A stretch of DNA of 64,000 nucleotides from Desulfolinea sp050305405 (GTDB lineage: Bacteria; Chloroflexota; Anaerolineae; Anaerolineales; Villigracilaceae). Shown piece after piece: positions 33,693 through 43,933 of the stretch. The translations under genes and the position numbers were made by a program. Within the stretch, counting starts at the first letter, position 1; every line of letters starts with the position of its first letter. Location of the stretch: the NCBI GenBank assembly GCA_050305405.1, contig JBNLFG010000011.1, positions 62,001 to 126,000 of the forward strand, in the 5' to 3' direction. The notes beneath the pieces were generated by a model. That model did not search any database, was not told the origin of the DNA, and worked only from the letters and a program-made list of their open reading frames with translations.

Positions 33693-36473
33693 CTATGAAT
33701 TGATTTTTTTGCCTTCAAGAAATATTTTTACTACCTGTGGATCAAAGTACTTTCCAGCTTGCTCTTCAATATAACGATATGCATCTTCTTCTGAATAGGC
33801 CATTCTGTAAGGGCGATCAGAGGTAAGCCCATCAAAAACATCAATCACTGCAAATATGCGTGCAGCCAAGGGAATTTCTTCCCCTTTCAACCCGCGCGGA
33901 TAACCACTGCCATCCCATTTCTCATGATGGCAATAAGGGATATCCAAGGCGCGTTTCAAATACGCAATAGGAGAAAGCATCTGATAGGCGAATACGGGGT
34001 GCTGCCGCATGATTTCCCAATCGGCATCAGTGAGGGAGCCAGATTTAAGTAAAATGTCATCAGGAACACCCATTTTCCCAATATCATGGAGCAAGGCGCC
34101 ACGCCGAAGATCTAGTTTTTCTTCAGCGCTCATCCCCATCTTGTCTGCAAGCGCCAAAGCTATTTCAGCTACCCGCTGAGAGTGACCTTCCGTCTCTCTG
34201 TCGCGCAAATCCAAGGCGCGCGACCAGCCTTCAATTGTAGCGTCATATGCCAAGACGAGTTCTCTATTGGAACGTTGCAGATTCTCGAACAAGGATGCGT
34301 TTTCAATCGCAATTGCTGACTGAGTAGCAAGGGTTTCAAGGTAATCAAGCCATGAATATTCAGGATTAATTGCCCCGCGATGGAAGATTTCCAGAACTCC
34401 TTTGACCTTTCCTTTGACCATCAAAGGAGTAGCATAATGCGACATGAAGTCTTCGCCTGACAAAAACGAGAAACGATGATCCAACTTCTCGCGCTCTTGC
34501 CCCAGATTTAAAACTGAAGAAGTACGCTCTTCCCTTGCTGCGCGCGCCGCGCAACTCTTCCCCCCAATCTTAACCCGAGACCGTTCAATATTGTCTGTTC
34601 TAAACCCTATTCCTGCAGCATAGCTTAATATTTGTGCAACGGGATCCAGCAACAAAATACTGGCAGCATCTACATCAAGCTCTTCCTTGACACTCTTCAA
34701 AATCACATCAAGCGTGATATTTAAATCCGTATTGGTGGTAATGGCAAGATCAATTTGATGTAAAGCAATCAGACGTTTTAGTTGCTGCTCAGTTTGTTCG
34801 TAGAGCGTGATCCGGTGGATGGCGCTGGCTGCGATATCGGCAATAGCCGTAAGCAGGCGTAAATCCTGCTCGACAAAATCCACCTTACGGATAATCCCCA
34901 TGACGCCAATCGCTTGCTCATGCGTAATAAGAGGCACAGATACCAGACAACGGGAATCTCCAAGCAGTTCAGGAAGATAAAAGAGCGAATCCTGATCCAT
35001 GCGATTATTTAGATAAGGCTTTCTGTTTGCGATGACCCAATTGCTAACACCCTTCCCTAGCGGGATTTTCACGCCAATCATCTTTTCACCAACAGTCCCA
35101 CGCCCCATCTCAATGATAAAACCTTCATCCTGTGCATCAGGCAATACCAAGACAGTCCCATCTGCGTCAAAAAGATCAAGCACTTGATCGAGAATCATAT
35201 TGATGATCTCAGTTCGTGTTGTCGCCTGACGTAATGCCGCACTAACCGCAATAATAACTTCGCGCTCATGTTCATTCTGTTTGCGCGCGGTGATATCCTG
35301 TTTCACGGCAATAAAGTGGTTAATTTCTCCATCTGCCGAGCGAAGAGGGGCTATCGTCGTTTCTTCTGTGTATAAATGTCCGTCTTTATGGCGGTTGACT
35401 AATTCACCATGCCAGATTTCCCCAGAGATGATTGTGTCCCAAAGGTTTTTATAAGCGCCCGGGGTCTGCTCCCCTGATTTCAAGAGGCTTGGCATTTGTC
35501 CGATGGCCTCTTCCATGGAATATCCGGAAAGACGGGTAAAAGCAGGATTTACCCAAATAATTTTTCCATCTCGGTCGGTGATCATAAAACCATTAGCAGC
35601 CGCCTCCAGCGCTGCGCCTTGCAAGCGTAATTGTTCTTCGCGTTGGCGCAGGGTGATGTAAGCCTGTTCCCGTTTAGTTACATCGATCAAACTTAGCACA
35701 AGCCCCTTCACACCACCGCTTTCATCCTTGACGGGTTGAAGACCCCAATTCCAATAGGAGGTACCTCGCTCAGGGTGATTGGCGTACTCAAATGGTTTGG
35801 CATAGGCCACATATGGTTCGCCCGTATCGACAACTTGACGAAATATGGTTTCGTTTTCAGGATTAGGGTACAACCCAAAGTGATTCTTCCCCTCAAAGAA
35901 CTCGGGGCTTCGTCCCTCTGATATTTCTGAATAGGCCCGGTTGACCCGGATAAAGTTAAAGTCTGCATCCAGATAGGCCAGCATGAATTCAGTCGCGGAG
36001 AAAATGCGTTCCAGCAGCATGTTTGTCTTTCTCAACGCATCTTCTGCTTGCTTCCGTTTTTTCTGATTATCTACTTCCTTCAAAGCTCGTTGGACAGCCG
36101 TCGTCAAACGCTTTAAATTATTCTTCAGCACATAATCGATTGCACCCTGAGTTAATCCAGCTATAGCAGCATCCTCCCCCATCATACCTGAAACAAAAAT
36201 AAAAGGAATATCTGGATAGTTTTCCCGAGAGAAGTGTAATGCTGATAAACCATCATAAGAAGGGAGGTTGTAATCTGCCAGAATTAATTCATATTCTTTG
36301 TTGCTCAACGCCTCACTAAATTCGCTGGCAGACTGAACCAGGGTGATTTGGCAGGATATTCCAGAAGAATCGAGGATTTTTTGGATAAGTTCCGCATCTC
36401 TTGCCTCATCTTCCAAATGCAGAATCTGGATTTCTTTTATCGCGGTTTCCTCTTCATCTCCCTTAGACATCAT
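33693..36473 (-). CDS. Response regulator with PAS, GAF and HD-GYP domains
   Basis: From ATG 36473 (TAATG overlap with the regulator upstream) a 926-residue protein. Order: receiver (about 13-130, Asp in LILADYNLPSYDG), PAS (about 165-285), PAS (about 295-410), GAF (about 415-565), GAF (about 580-730) and HD-GYP (about 740-926) with LLHDIGKMGVPD and HHEKWDGSGYPRGLKGEEIP. HD-GYP domains hydrolyse cyclic di-GMP, so this is probably the output of the locus. The frame extends 17 codons further upstream, but that part lies inside the previous gene. Last gene of the unit. Confidence 0.92.
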   Translation of the reverse strand: MMSKGDEEETAIKEIQILHLEDEARDAELIQKILDSSGISCQITLVQSASEFSEALSNKEYELILADYNLPSYDGLSALHFSRENYPDIPFIFVSGMMGEDAAIAGLTQGAIDYVLKNNLKRLTTAVQRALKEVDNQKKRKQAEDALRKTNMLLERIFSATEFMLAYLDADFNFIRVNRAYSEISEGRSPEFFEGKNHFGLYPNPENETIFRQVVDTGEPYVAYAKPFEYANHPERGTSYWNWGLQPVKDESGGVKGLVLSLIDVTKREQAYITLRQREEQLRLQGAALEAAANGFMITDRDGKIIWVNPAFTRLSGYSMEEAIGQMPSLLKSGEQTPGAYKNLWDTIISGEIWHGELVNRHKDGHLYTEETTIAPLRSADGEINHFIAVKQDITARKQNEHEREVIIAVSAALRQATTRTEIINMILDQVLDLFDADGTVLVLPDAQDEGFIIEMGRGTVGEKMIGVKIPLGKGVSNWVIANRKPYLNNRMDQDSLFYLPELLGDSRCLVSVPLITHEQAIGVMGIIRKVDFVEQDLRLLTAIADIAASAIHRITLYEQTEQQLKRLIALHQIDLAITTNTDLNITLDVILKSVKEELDVDAASILLLDPVAQILSYAAGIGFRTDNIERSRVKIGGKSCAARAAREERTSSVLNLGQEREKLDHRFSFLSGEDFMSHYATPLMVKGKVKGVLEIFHRGAINPEYSWLDYLETLATQSAIAIENASLFENLQRSNRELVLAYDATIEGWSRALDLRDRETEGHSQRVAEIALALADKMGMSAEEKLDLRRGALLHDIGKMGVPDDILLKSGSLTDADWEIMRQHPVFAYQMLSPIAYLKRALDIPYCHHEKWDGSGYPRGLKGEEIPLAARIFAVIDVFDGLTSDRPYRMAYSEEDAYRYIEEQAGKYFDPQVVKIFLEGKKINS

Positions 36474-36928
36474 TAACTTAATTTCCTTCCACTGCCAGGA
36501 GGTGGCTCGTTGATCAGCCCCCAAAACACACCAATCTCCCTGACTGTTTCGACAAAATCAGCAAATTTAACCGGCTTTACCACATAACCATTTGCTCCCA
36601 ATTCATAGCAGATCTCCAGGTCTTTTGATTCACGTGAGGAGGTCAGGATAACGACCGGTATGGACTTCAAGTTATCATCCGATTTAATCTGCTTGAGTAC
36701 CTGGACACCATCCAACTTCGGCATCTTGAGATCAAGCAAGATCACAATCGGATTCCCATCAGTCTCCTGCGTGAATTTTCCTCGATGATACAAATAATCC
36801 AAAGCCTCAACGCCATCACGCGCAACCTGAATATCATTCACCAAGTTAGAGACCTTTAACGCGCTCATGGTCAACTCTATATCTTTCGAATCGTCGTCGA
36901 CTAAAAGGATACGCTTGAACAGTTTCAT
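36473..36928 (-). CDS. Rcp1-like single-domain response regulator
   Basis: A 151-residue receiver of the Rcp1 type that usually pairs with phytochrome-like or HWE/HisKA kinases: DDD near residue 11-13, YHRGKF insertion typical of the group, phospho-acceptor Asp in ILLDLKMPKLDG, Thr/Ser in VILTSSRE and Lys in VVKPVKF. It has no output domain. It overlaps the kinase gene by 4 bases (ATGA) and the HD-GYP gene by one, so it is the natural link between kinase and effector. Confidence 0.92.
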   Translation of the reverse strand: MKLFKRILLVDDDSKDIELTMSALKVSNLVNDIQVARDGVEALDYLYHRGKFTQETDGNPIVILLDLKMPKLDGVQVLKQIKSDDNLKSIPVVILTSSRESKDLEICYELGANGYVVKPVKFADFVETVREIGVFWGLINEPPPGSGRKLS

Positions 36929-38421
36929 GACCTATCTCCTTTATTATGCTTAGGCAATGAGAAGTAAATGGTCGCGCCGCGCTCAACTTCTCCCTCCGCC
37001 CAGGTTCGGCCGCCGTGACGGCTAATAATGCGGCGAACATTTGCCAGCCCAATACCTGTGCCTTCAAAATCTTCCTGCCGATGCAATCGTTGGAAAACGC
37101 CAAAGAGCTTGTCAGCGTAGTTCATATCAAATCCAACTCCATTATCGCGCACAAAGATTATAATTTCTGTTTTTGAATCTAACATACAACCAATTCCAAT
37201 TTCAGTCTGCTGATGCGGTTGGGTGAACTTCAAGGCATTCGAGATCAGATTAACCAGTACCAAACGCAGCATAGCCCGGTCTCCGCTGACGGCGGGAAGA
37301 TCAGCCACATTCCAGTGAATGTTCCGCCCTTGCGCATCCGGTGCAAGTTCCTGGATAACATCTCGCACCAAAGCAACCAGGTCGACTTGCGTTTTCGATA
37401 TTTCCTGCCGTCCCATCCGCGAGAAGGCGAGCAGATCGTCAATCAATTGACTCATACGCCAGACTGAATCAAAAATGATGTTCACAAAGTCCTGGCTCTC
37501 TTCATCCAACGTTGTCGAGATTCTTCCATGAAGTAGCTCCAAGAATCCGTCAATATGCCGCAATGGCGCACGCAGATCGTGTGAGACCGAGTAAGCAAAG
37601 GCCTCAAGTTCCTTGTTCGCCGCTTCAAGCTCTGCGGTGCGGGCCTGAACCTGTTGTTCAAGTTCTCTTTTTTCGGCTTCGTGCAGACGTCTCTCTAATT
37701 GCGCCTGAGAACGCAGGCTGATGTCCCGGTGAATCCGAAATGTCTCAAAAGCCTTGGTAAAGGCCAATAGGTAAACACCTTCATAGACGGATAAGGCAAT
37801 AAGGCTCTCATTGACGATAATAGCTGCTGTCATGAAAAGTCCAATGTATATGAGAATATCAGTTGACCGGTTCCTGATCAGGTGAACCAGCAGATACACC
37901 ACACCCCACACAATACTGATTATGAAGATAATTGGGAGAATCTCCGCCATAATCTGGAGCGAATAGGCACCCTCGCCAAGCGCTAATTGATGCGGCCCAA
38001 TTCCTTCGCGAGGCACTGGAATAAATAGAAAAGAACGCTGGGTCACTGCGTACAGCAACAAGTCTCCGAGAGCTACCACCGCGATGGTGCCCAAGAGCAC
38101 CAGGGATACCGCAAATAGACGACTTCGTACATCAAGAAACTGTCCTACGGTAAGCAGATATAGGAATGCAGCAGAAAAGGTCACAACCAACCCGGCTGTG
38201 GTCCACGGAATCCAGAACTCTCCGAACTTAGGCAGATTGTGTGAAATCACCGTATACATGGCGTAGCCTGCGGAAGACAGGCACATGGCGCTGTAACTTA
38301 GTACAAAACGGGAGCGAAGATTACGGTATTCCCAAATCGCAGAAACCCCGTTGATGATGAAGAACGTTGCTGCTGCCATGTGTAACAGTTCGTGGAGATG
38401 GTTGGCGAGTATCCAGTTCAT
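36925..38421 (-). CDS. Membrane sensor histidine kinase
   Basis: A 498-residue kinase. Residues 1-235 contain about seven hydrophobic helices (an integral membrane sensor I cannot assign), then a coiled coil (ERRLHEAEKRELEQQVQART), HisKA with the phospho-acceptor in SVSHDLRAPLRH (near 280) and HATPase with NALKFTQP, DNGVGFD and GTGIGLANVRR. The kinase core closely resembles, at protein and DNA level, that of the giant kinase upstream, which suggests a local duplication. It overlaps the Rcp1-like regulator by 4 bases. Confidence 0.92.
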   Translation of the reverse strand: MNWILANHLHELLHMAAATFFIINGVSAIWEYRNLRSRFVLSYSAMCLSSAGYAMYTVISHNLPKFGEFWIPWTTAGLVVTFSAAFLYLLTVGQFLDVRSRLFAVSLVLLGTIAVVALGDLLLYAVTQRSFLFIPVPREGIGPHQLALGEGAYSLQIMAEILPIIFIISIVWGVVYLLVHLIRNRSTDILIYIGLFMTAAIIVNESLIALSVYEGVYLLAFTKAFETFRIHRDISLRSQAQLERRLHEAEKRELEQQVQARTAELEAANKELEAFAYSVSHDLRAPLRHIDGFLELLHGRISTTLDEESQDFVNIIFDSVWRMSQLIDDLLAFSRMGRQEISKTQVDLVALVRDVIQELAPDAQGRNIHWNVADLPAVSGDRAMLRLVLVNLISNALKFTQPHQQTEIGIGCMLDSKTEIIIFVRDNGVGFDMNYADKLFGVFQRLHRQEDFEGTGIGLANVRRIISRHGGRTWAEGEVERGATIYFSLPKHNKGDRS

Positions 38422-38449
38422 AGTCGCTCCAAATGATAATGTGAGGCAA

Positions 38450-41400
38450 TTATTTTGTCCTCTGAATGGACAGAGGTAGCGAAAAATAAAAGGTAGCTCC
38501 TTGGTCTACTTTTCCTTCGGCCCAGGTACTGCCGCCATGACGGTTGATGATGCGACGCACATTGGCCAAGCCGATACCTGTGCCCTCGAACTCATCTTCA
38601 CGATGCAGACGCTGGAAAACGCCAAAGAGCTTGTCGGCATATTGCATGTCGAAGCCAACGCCGTTATCGCGCACAAAAATTTCGACACCTGCATCTGAAT
38701 CCAGTATACAACCGACTTCAATCTCCGCCTCCTGACGCGGTTGGGTGAACTTCAAGGCATTTGAGATCAGATTAATTAATACCAAACGCAACATGGCCCG
38801 GTCGCCGCTAACGGTGGGCAGATCAGCCACGTTCCAGCGAATGATCCGACTTTGCATTTCCCGTTCACATTCCCCAATCACTTCCCCCACCAGAGCCCCA
38901 ATATCAACCTGCGTTTTCGATATTTCTTGCCGTCCCATCCGCGAGAAAGCGAGCAAGTCGTCAATCAATTGACCCATGTGCTTGGCCGCATCAGCGATGG
39001 TATCCATGTAGTGCTGGCTACGCTCATCAAGGTTTGCTCCCAGACTCTCTTGTAATAATTCCATAAAGCCATCAATATGGCGCAGCGGAGCGCGCAGGTC
39101 GTGCGAGACAGAGTAGGCAAAGGCTTCCAGTTCCTTGTTCGCTGTTTCGAGTTGGGCAGTGCGGTCAGCAACGCGTCGTTCGAGTTCCTGATTCAGTTTT
39201 TGGATTTTCTGCTTTGCCTGCTTTTGCTCAGTGATGTCGCGAGCAATGCCAAGCACGCTGACTACATTTCCAGCCGCATCTTTTTCCGGTGCATTGCGTA
39301 CCTCGAAGATACGCTCACCTGCTTCTGTATTCCAATGTGTTTCAAATTTATTTGGGACACCCTCGTCAAAAACACGTTGGAGCAAGACCAGAAGTTTATC
39401 GACCTGCTTTGGACCCAGTTCCTGCGCCGTCTTGCCTATCAGAGCTTCAGCTGGCATGCCGAACCCATTCTCAATTGCTGAGTTGACAAAGGTGTATCGG
39501 CCATCCCGGTCAAACCGAGCTATATAGTCGGGAAAGTTCTCCGCCAGCATACGAAAACGCCGCTCGTTTTCCTTGATTTCATGGATGTCACGCCCGATGG
39601 CAAGCACGGTAGCCACCTGGCCATCAGAGTCGAATTCGGGCACAAATCGGATCTGCCCCCAGTGCATCTCACCTTGAGCCGTGCGAAAAGGTATTTCTAC
39701 AATGTCTTCAGTGGCGGTCTCAATCGCCCGCTGCAGATGCTCGATGTACACTTGCGGAGCGTGGATCGGAGTCTGGTTTGTCGGTAATTTATCAAGGAGG
39801 CCTTCCGCCGAATCTTTGAAGAGGCTTTGAATAGCAGGATTGACATAGATACGACGATAATCCAGATCATACCGTGCGATAAAGTCGGGCGAATTCTCCA
39901 CAAGCGCCCGAAAAAGTTGCTCACTAGCTACAAGCTGTATTTCCGCCTGCTTGCGTTCTGTGATATCCTCCGAAATACCAAGTAAATAAGCAGGATTGCC
40001 ATTATTATCAAGTAAAGGTATTTTTTTTGTGTGGAGTATACGTTCCCCATACTTTGTCTCAATCGGCTCTTCAGGTATATCGAATAGTTTTCCATCGCCA
40101 AGCACCTTTTTATCACTTGCCATAAAAAGCTGAGCTTGCTCTTCGGGGAAAAAATCAAAATCACTTTTGCCTATTAATTCATCACGACTGAAACCAAGAA
40201 GCTCTTCCCCCGCTCTGTTAATCCGCATAAATTTTAAATCTTTGGCGTTTTTTATGAAGATCATATCAGGGATATTTTCAACGATTGAAGACAGAAATTT
40301 TTCACTCTCACGAAGTGCATCTTCTGCTTCTTTACGCAGGTCCAGTTGATGAATGCGCTCAAGTGTAACGGCCATATGACTTGCTAATGCCACAAGATAT
40401 TCCCGTTCTAAAGCTGTCGGGAGCAGCGCTCCTTCATTCCCAAAAGTACCCGTGCCAACTGCCCCCAAGTGCTTACCAAACAGAAGAATGGGGACATTTA
40501 TAATTGTCCGGTTTCCCATCCGTGCTACGATTTCTTTATCCGTTCGCTCGTCTGTCCTTGCATCCTCTACCACAACAATATCTTTAGTTGCAACAATCTC
40601 TTCGAGCATTCCATCGCCTTCGATAGTTAGGATAATAACCGCATCATCAGTCATAATTTTATCAGCCACGGGACCTTTGGCAAACATGGCTCTGGCTTGC
40701 TTCTTATCAAGAGTAAAAAGATATATCCAAAGATTTTGATAACCAGTAATCTTTTTCACTTCTTCCTGCGCTGCATCCAGAACTTCAGCATATATCTGAG
40801 CCTGTTCAAGTTTTCTGGAGAGACGCAACAACGACTGCGAGTGCCTTTCCCGCTCTCGTAATGCATCCTCTGCCTGTTTTTCCTTGGTAATATCCTGATG
40901 AGTCCCAACTCGCTTTATTTCTTTTCCATCTTTGTCATTCACTCTTACCCAGCGGTTATGAATCCAACGAATTTCACCATCCGGCCTGATAACCCGAAAC
41001 TGATGTTCATGTTCCATCTTCCCTGCGGCAGATTCTTCCATAGCGTTGAGAAGGATGCTCAAATCATCTGGGTGAATCAACCCAGCAGCCAACTCATTGG
41101 TGGGCTTCTGTGGCTCTATCCCAAGAATTCTAAAAAACTCATCCGACCAGAATATTTTCCCTGTAATCATATCCTGCCACCAATTACCGATATGCGCAAT
41201 TTGTTGCGCTTCAAGTAGCAACGCCTGTCTTTCCTGCAACATCTTCTCTGCCTGTTTATGCTCCGTAATATCCTCTATCGTGCCAAACATTCGTTGCGGA
41301 CGACCGCTTTCATCTCTCATTACTTCTACATGGCTGTGAACATGACGTACATCACCATCCGGCCTGACTACACGGTATTCAACCTCATAATGGTCACTGT

Positions 41401-43045
41401 GCTGAAGCAGATCGAAAAGCGATTTAGATACTTCAGTCATCCTCTCTTTATCATCTGGATGCACAACGTCAATCCACGTTTCGAACCAATCTGTTAGTTC
41501 ACCATAAATCCCGAAAATGCGTCGGGCTTCTTCTGAAATGCGGACTTGGCCGGTATTGAAATCACGATCCCAGTATCCAATATGCGCGACACGTTCTGCC
41601 TCGGCGAGTTTAAACTCGCTTTCATACAAATCACGATATGTCAGCATACTGGTCAAACCATCGTTCAGTCGCCTGCCAATCTCCTGAAAAAGCCTCTCTT
41701 CATCAGATGTCCAGATACGTGCATGGGAACATTGGTGAATCCCAAATTGCCAAGGCTTGCCCGCTTTGGGATAAAGAGCCATTGCCATGAGAGACTTGAT
41801 ATTAAAACGGTTGGATACGTCCGTTGACAATGGGTGTGGGTTCCCTGTCCCGAACTTTAGAGGGGCCTCAGTATTGAGTAAGAGACGAAATATCTGTGCA
41901 ACTTCTTCGTCCATAGGCACCTCGCTCACTTCCAATGCGAGAATGCCCGGGTGTTCCGGTCGAGTGAGCTCCATAGGTGAGCACCAAGATGAAGCATCAG
42001 GATCTAATGGATATACCAGGAAAGCTCTATCACAGTCAAAAACAGACAAGACAATCTCAAGCACATCGCTCATCATTTGATCGAGATCATCTGTCCCCTG
42101 CATAGCCCGATTGATCTGATCCATACTCTCCAAAAACTGTACATGGGACTGACGTTCAAGCTCCGCCTGTTTACGCTCGGTAATATCTGTAATAATCCCC
42201 TCAATGGCAATTGCATTTCCGGCCTTATTACGCACTAATATATTACGTTGATTTAGCCAGCGAATATCCCCGGATTTATGAATGATTTGATACTCATATG
42301 TGGGAGGCATTTCACCTCTAATTAGACTTTCCCATTGCTCATCAAAATATCTATGCCAATCAGGATGAATCACTTGCTTGATAAGTAGCGGATTTTTATA
42401 TAACTCTTCCGGAGAATATCCAATAACTGAAAGAGCCGCCGGACTAACATACTCATATTCCCCATCGGGTATCGACATTCTGTAAATAATATCTTGAGCA
42501 TTTTCAGTTAAACGACGGAAACGTCCTTCACTTTGACTTAATGCTTCTTCCGCAGTCTTGCGCTCGGTGAGTTCCTGCTGAAGCCGCTGATTAGTAACTG
42601 TCAATTCTTTGGTCCGCTGGCGAACTTCTTCCTCCTGTCGAAGGCTCAACGCTCGTAAAGCCAGATGGGTTTTGACCCGCACCAAGACTTCTTCCGCTTG
42701 AAAGGGCTTAGAAATATAGTCCACGCCGCCTGCCTGAAAGGCTTTAATCTTGTCGCGTTGATCTCCCAGGGCGCTGATAAAAATAATAGGAATGGAACTC
42801 GTTTTTTCATCTGCTTTGAGCCGACGGCAGACTTCAAACCCATCCATTCCTGGCATTTTGATATCTAATAAAATTAGGTCAGGGAGAGTCGATTGAACAA
42901 ATTGTAAAGCCAGCTCACCATCTGATGCAGGATGAACAGCGTAACCTTGCTCTGATAACAGACGCTCTAAAAGCCGAAGATCGACGGATGAATCATCAAC
43001 AATCAGAATTTCTTTTAAATGCAGAGCCGTTACTTTTTTAACCAT
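38450..43045 (-). CDS. Giant hybrid histidine kinase with receiver, six PAS and two GAF-like domains
   Basis: A 1531-residue soluble kinase. Order read from sequence: receiver (about 12-130, Asp in LILLDIKMPGMDG), coiled coil, PAS1 (about 175-300), GAF-like (about 310-480), PAS2 (about 485-605), PAS3 (about 610-735), GAF (about 745-905), PAS4 (about 920-1040), PAS5 (about 1045-1165), PAS6 (about 1165-1285), coiled coil, HisKA (SVSHDLRAPLRH) and HATPase (NALKFTQP, DNGVGFD, GTGIGL). Each PAS ends in a DITERKQAE-type linker. No membrane segment is present, so it senses cytoplasmic signals. It heads the four-gene signalling run, 28 bases before the membrane kinase. Confidence 0.93.
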   Translation of the reverse strand: MVKKVTALHLKEILIVDDSSVDLRLLERLLSEQGYAVHPASDGELALQFVQSTLPDLILLDIKMPGMDGFEVCRRLKADEKTSSIPIIFISALGDQRDKIKAFQAGGVDYISKPFQAEEVLVRVKTHLALRALSLRQEEEVRQRTKELTVTNQRLQQELTERKTAEEALSQSEGRFRRLTENAQDIIYRMSIPDGEYEYVSPAALSVIGYSPEELYKNPLLIKQVIHPDWHRYFDEQWESLIRGEMPPTYEYQIIHKSGDIRWLNQRNILVRNKAGNAIAIEGIITDITERKQAELERQSHVQFLESMDQINRAMQGTDDLDQMMSDVLEIVLSVFDCDRAFLVYPLDPDASSWCSPMELTRPEHPGILALEVSEVPMDEEVAQIFRLLLNTEAPLKFGTGNPHPLSTDVSNRFNIKSLMAMALYPKAGKPWQFGIHQCSHARIWTSDEERLFQEIGRRLNDGLTSMLTYRDLYESEFKLAEAERVAHIGYWDRDFNTGQVRISEEARRIFGIYGELTDWFETWIDVVHPDDKERMTEVSKSLFDLLQHSDHYEVEYRVVRPDGDVRHVHSHVEVMRDESGRPQRMFGTIEDITEHKQAEKMLQERQALLLEAQQIAHIGNWWQDMITGKIFWSDEFFRILGIEPQKPTNELAAGLIHPDDLSILLNAMEESAAGKMEHEHQFRVIRPDGEIRWIHNRWVRVNDKDGKEIKRVGTHQDITKEKQAEDALRERERHSQSLLRLSRKLEQAQIYAEVLDAAQEEVKKITGYQNLWIYLFTLDKKQARAMFAKGPVADKIMTDDAVIILTIEGDGMLEEIVATKDIVVVEDARTDERTDKEIVARMGNRTIINVPILLFGKHLGAVGTGTFGNEGALLPTALEREYLVALASHMAVTLERIHQLDLRKEAEDALRESEKFLSSIVENIPDMIFIKNAKDLKFMRINRAGEELLGFSRDELIGKSDFDFFPEEQAQLFMASDKKVLGDGKLFDIPEEPIETKYGERILHTKKIPLLDNNGNPAYLLGISEDITERKQAEIQLVASEQLFRALVENSPDFIARYDLDYRRIYVNPAIQSLFKDSAEGLLDKLPTNQTPIHAPQVYIEHLQRAIETATEDIVEIPFRTAQGEMHWGQIRFVPEFDSDGQVATVLAIGRDIHEIKENERRFRMLAENFPDYIARFDRDGRYTFVNSAIENGFGMPAEALIGKTAQELGPKQVDKLLVLLQRVFDEGVPNKFETHWNTEAGERIFEVRNAPEKDAAGNVVSVLGIARDITEQKQAKQKIQKLNQELERRVADRTAQLETANKELEAFAYSVSHDLRAPLRHIDGFMELLQESLGANLDERSQHYMDTIADAAKHMGQLIDDLLAFSRMGRQEISKTQVDIGALVGEVIGECEREMQSRIIRWNVADLPTVSGDRAMLRLVLINLISNALKFTQPRQEAEIEVGCILDSDAGVEIFVRDNGVGFDMQYADKLFGVFQRLHREDEFEGTGIGLANVRRIINRHGGSTWAEGKVDQGATFYFSLPLSIQRTK

Positions 43046-43140
43046 TGGTGATACCCATCATCTTTCATTGTTATTAGTCTCGATCAACTGCAGTATCTGA
43101 CCATAGTGGATGTCTTTTGCGATAGCAGCCAATATATCTT

Positions 43141-43533
43141 CTAAACGGGCGGCGTCGTTGCGAATACTTTCAATTCAATGGGTGCTACCGGCGGGAGCAT
43201 CGGATTATCAGGCAATTGATTATGGGAAAAACGCGTAAATATTTCACTGACTGGATCGAAACGGTATAAACCATCACCAACCATAGTGACCCAGACAAAG
43301 TCCTGACGATCCTGCAAGGCATGGAATGCAGGACTATCTGTCAAGCCGTTATCAATTATCAGGTGGTGAAAAACGGGTTTTTTTTGTTGGCTTTGCGAAT
43401 CTGAAAGGACTTGATGCGTTAGTGACGACTCATTGCTGCACTGGGCCTTCACAGGCCCAGTGGTGGGATACAGAGCAAGCAGAGCGATAGCTACCAATAA
43501 AAGAACTATTCTTACAAGGGTTTTGCCCTTCAT
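43141..43533 (-). CDS. Truncated two-component propeller sensor, exported fragment
   Basis: A 130-residue protein with a signal peptide (about 1-31, ending in GPVKAQ) followed by what is normally the first blade of a two-component regulator propeller: FHHLIIDNGLTDSPAFHALQ, DFVWVTMVGDGLYRFDP and FTRFSH. Full-length sensors have over ten blades, a Y_Y_Y domain and a kinase; here the frame stops after one blade and a proline-rich tail. Either it is the remnant of a large sensor or a free-standing blade. The gap to the giant kinase (43046-43140) has no frame I can assign. Confidence 0.55.
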   Translation of the reverse strand: MKGKTLVRIVLLLVAIALLALYPTTGPVKAQCSNESSLTHQVLSDSQSQQKKPVFHHLIIDNGLTDSPAFHALQDRQDFVWVTMVGDGLYRFDPVSEIFTRFSHNQLPDNPMLPPVAPIELKVFATTPPV

Positions 43534-43933
43534 TTTGCACTCCTTTTATGCAGCTGGTGACAATCGTTGTATCTCCTAAATAAGTGTTGACAACGCAAAA
43601 AAAGGTGGCCCCTGTTTTTTTAAGTTTTTAATCGTATGATTACATAAAAATGTCTGCGTGAAATATCATTTTATATATAATGCCATATTTCTTCATTAAA
43701 TTCGACTCTTTTACGTAAATAATTACAAAAATCCATACGGCCTAACAAACCTCCACTACGCCTCACCCCGTCTTCGTTTACGCCGTAAGCTACACAACTG
43801 CCAAGATAGCGGAGGCAAGCCCAAAACAAGGGCGTATCGAAAGAAATCCCAGAGACAAGGTTCGATACATTCTTATCCGATCCCGATAATTAGGCTCTTC
43901 ATACACAGGACTTGGTAAGATAAAGGAAATTCA
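43534..43933. other. 400-base intergenic region
   Basis: Divergent gap between the propeller fragment and the DUF4353 lipoprotein. The left two thirds are strongly AT-rich with T and A runs; an inverted repeat GTATCGAA/TTCGATAC (43834-43841 and 43861-43868) lies about 65 bases before ATG 43934. No gene, RNA or convincing promoter is seen, though both promoters must lie here. Confidence 0.6.

Noticed and set aside
33018..33698. Plus-strand 226-codon frame
   Set aside because: Antisense to the decayed kinase whose three fragments have clear domain motifs; this frame has low-complexity, unnatural composition.
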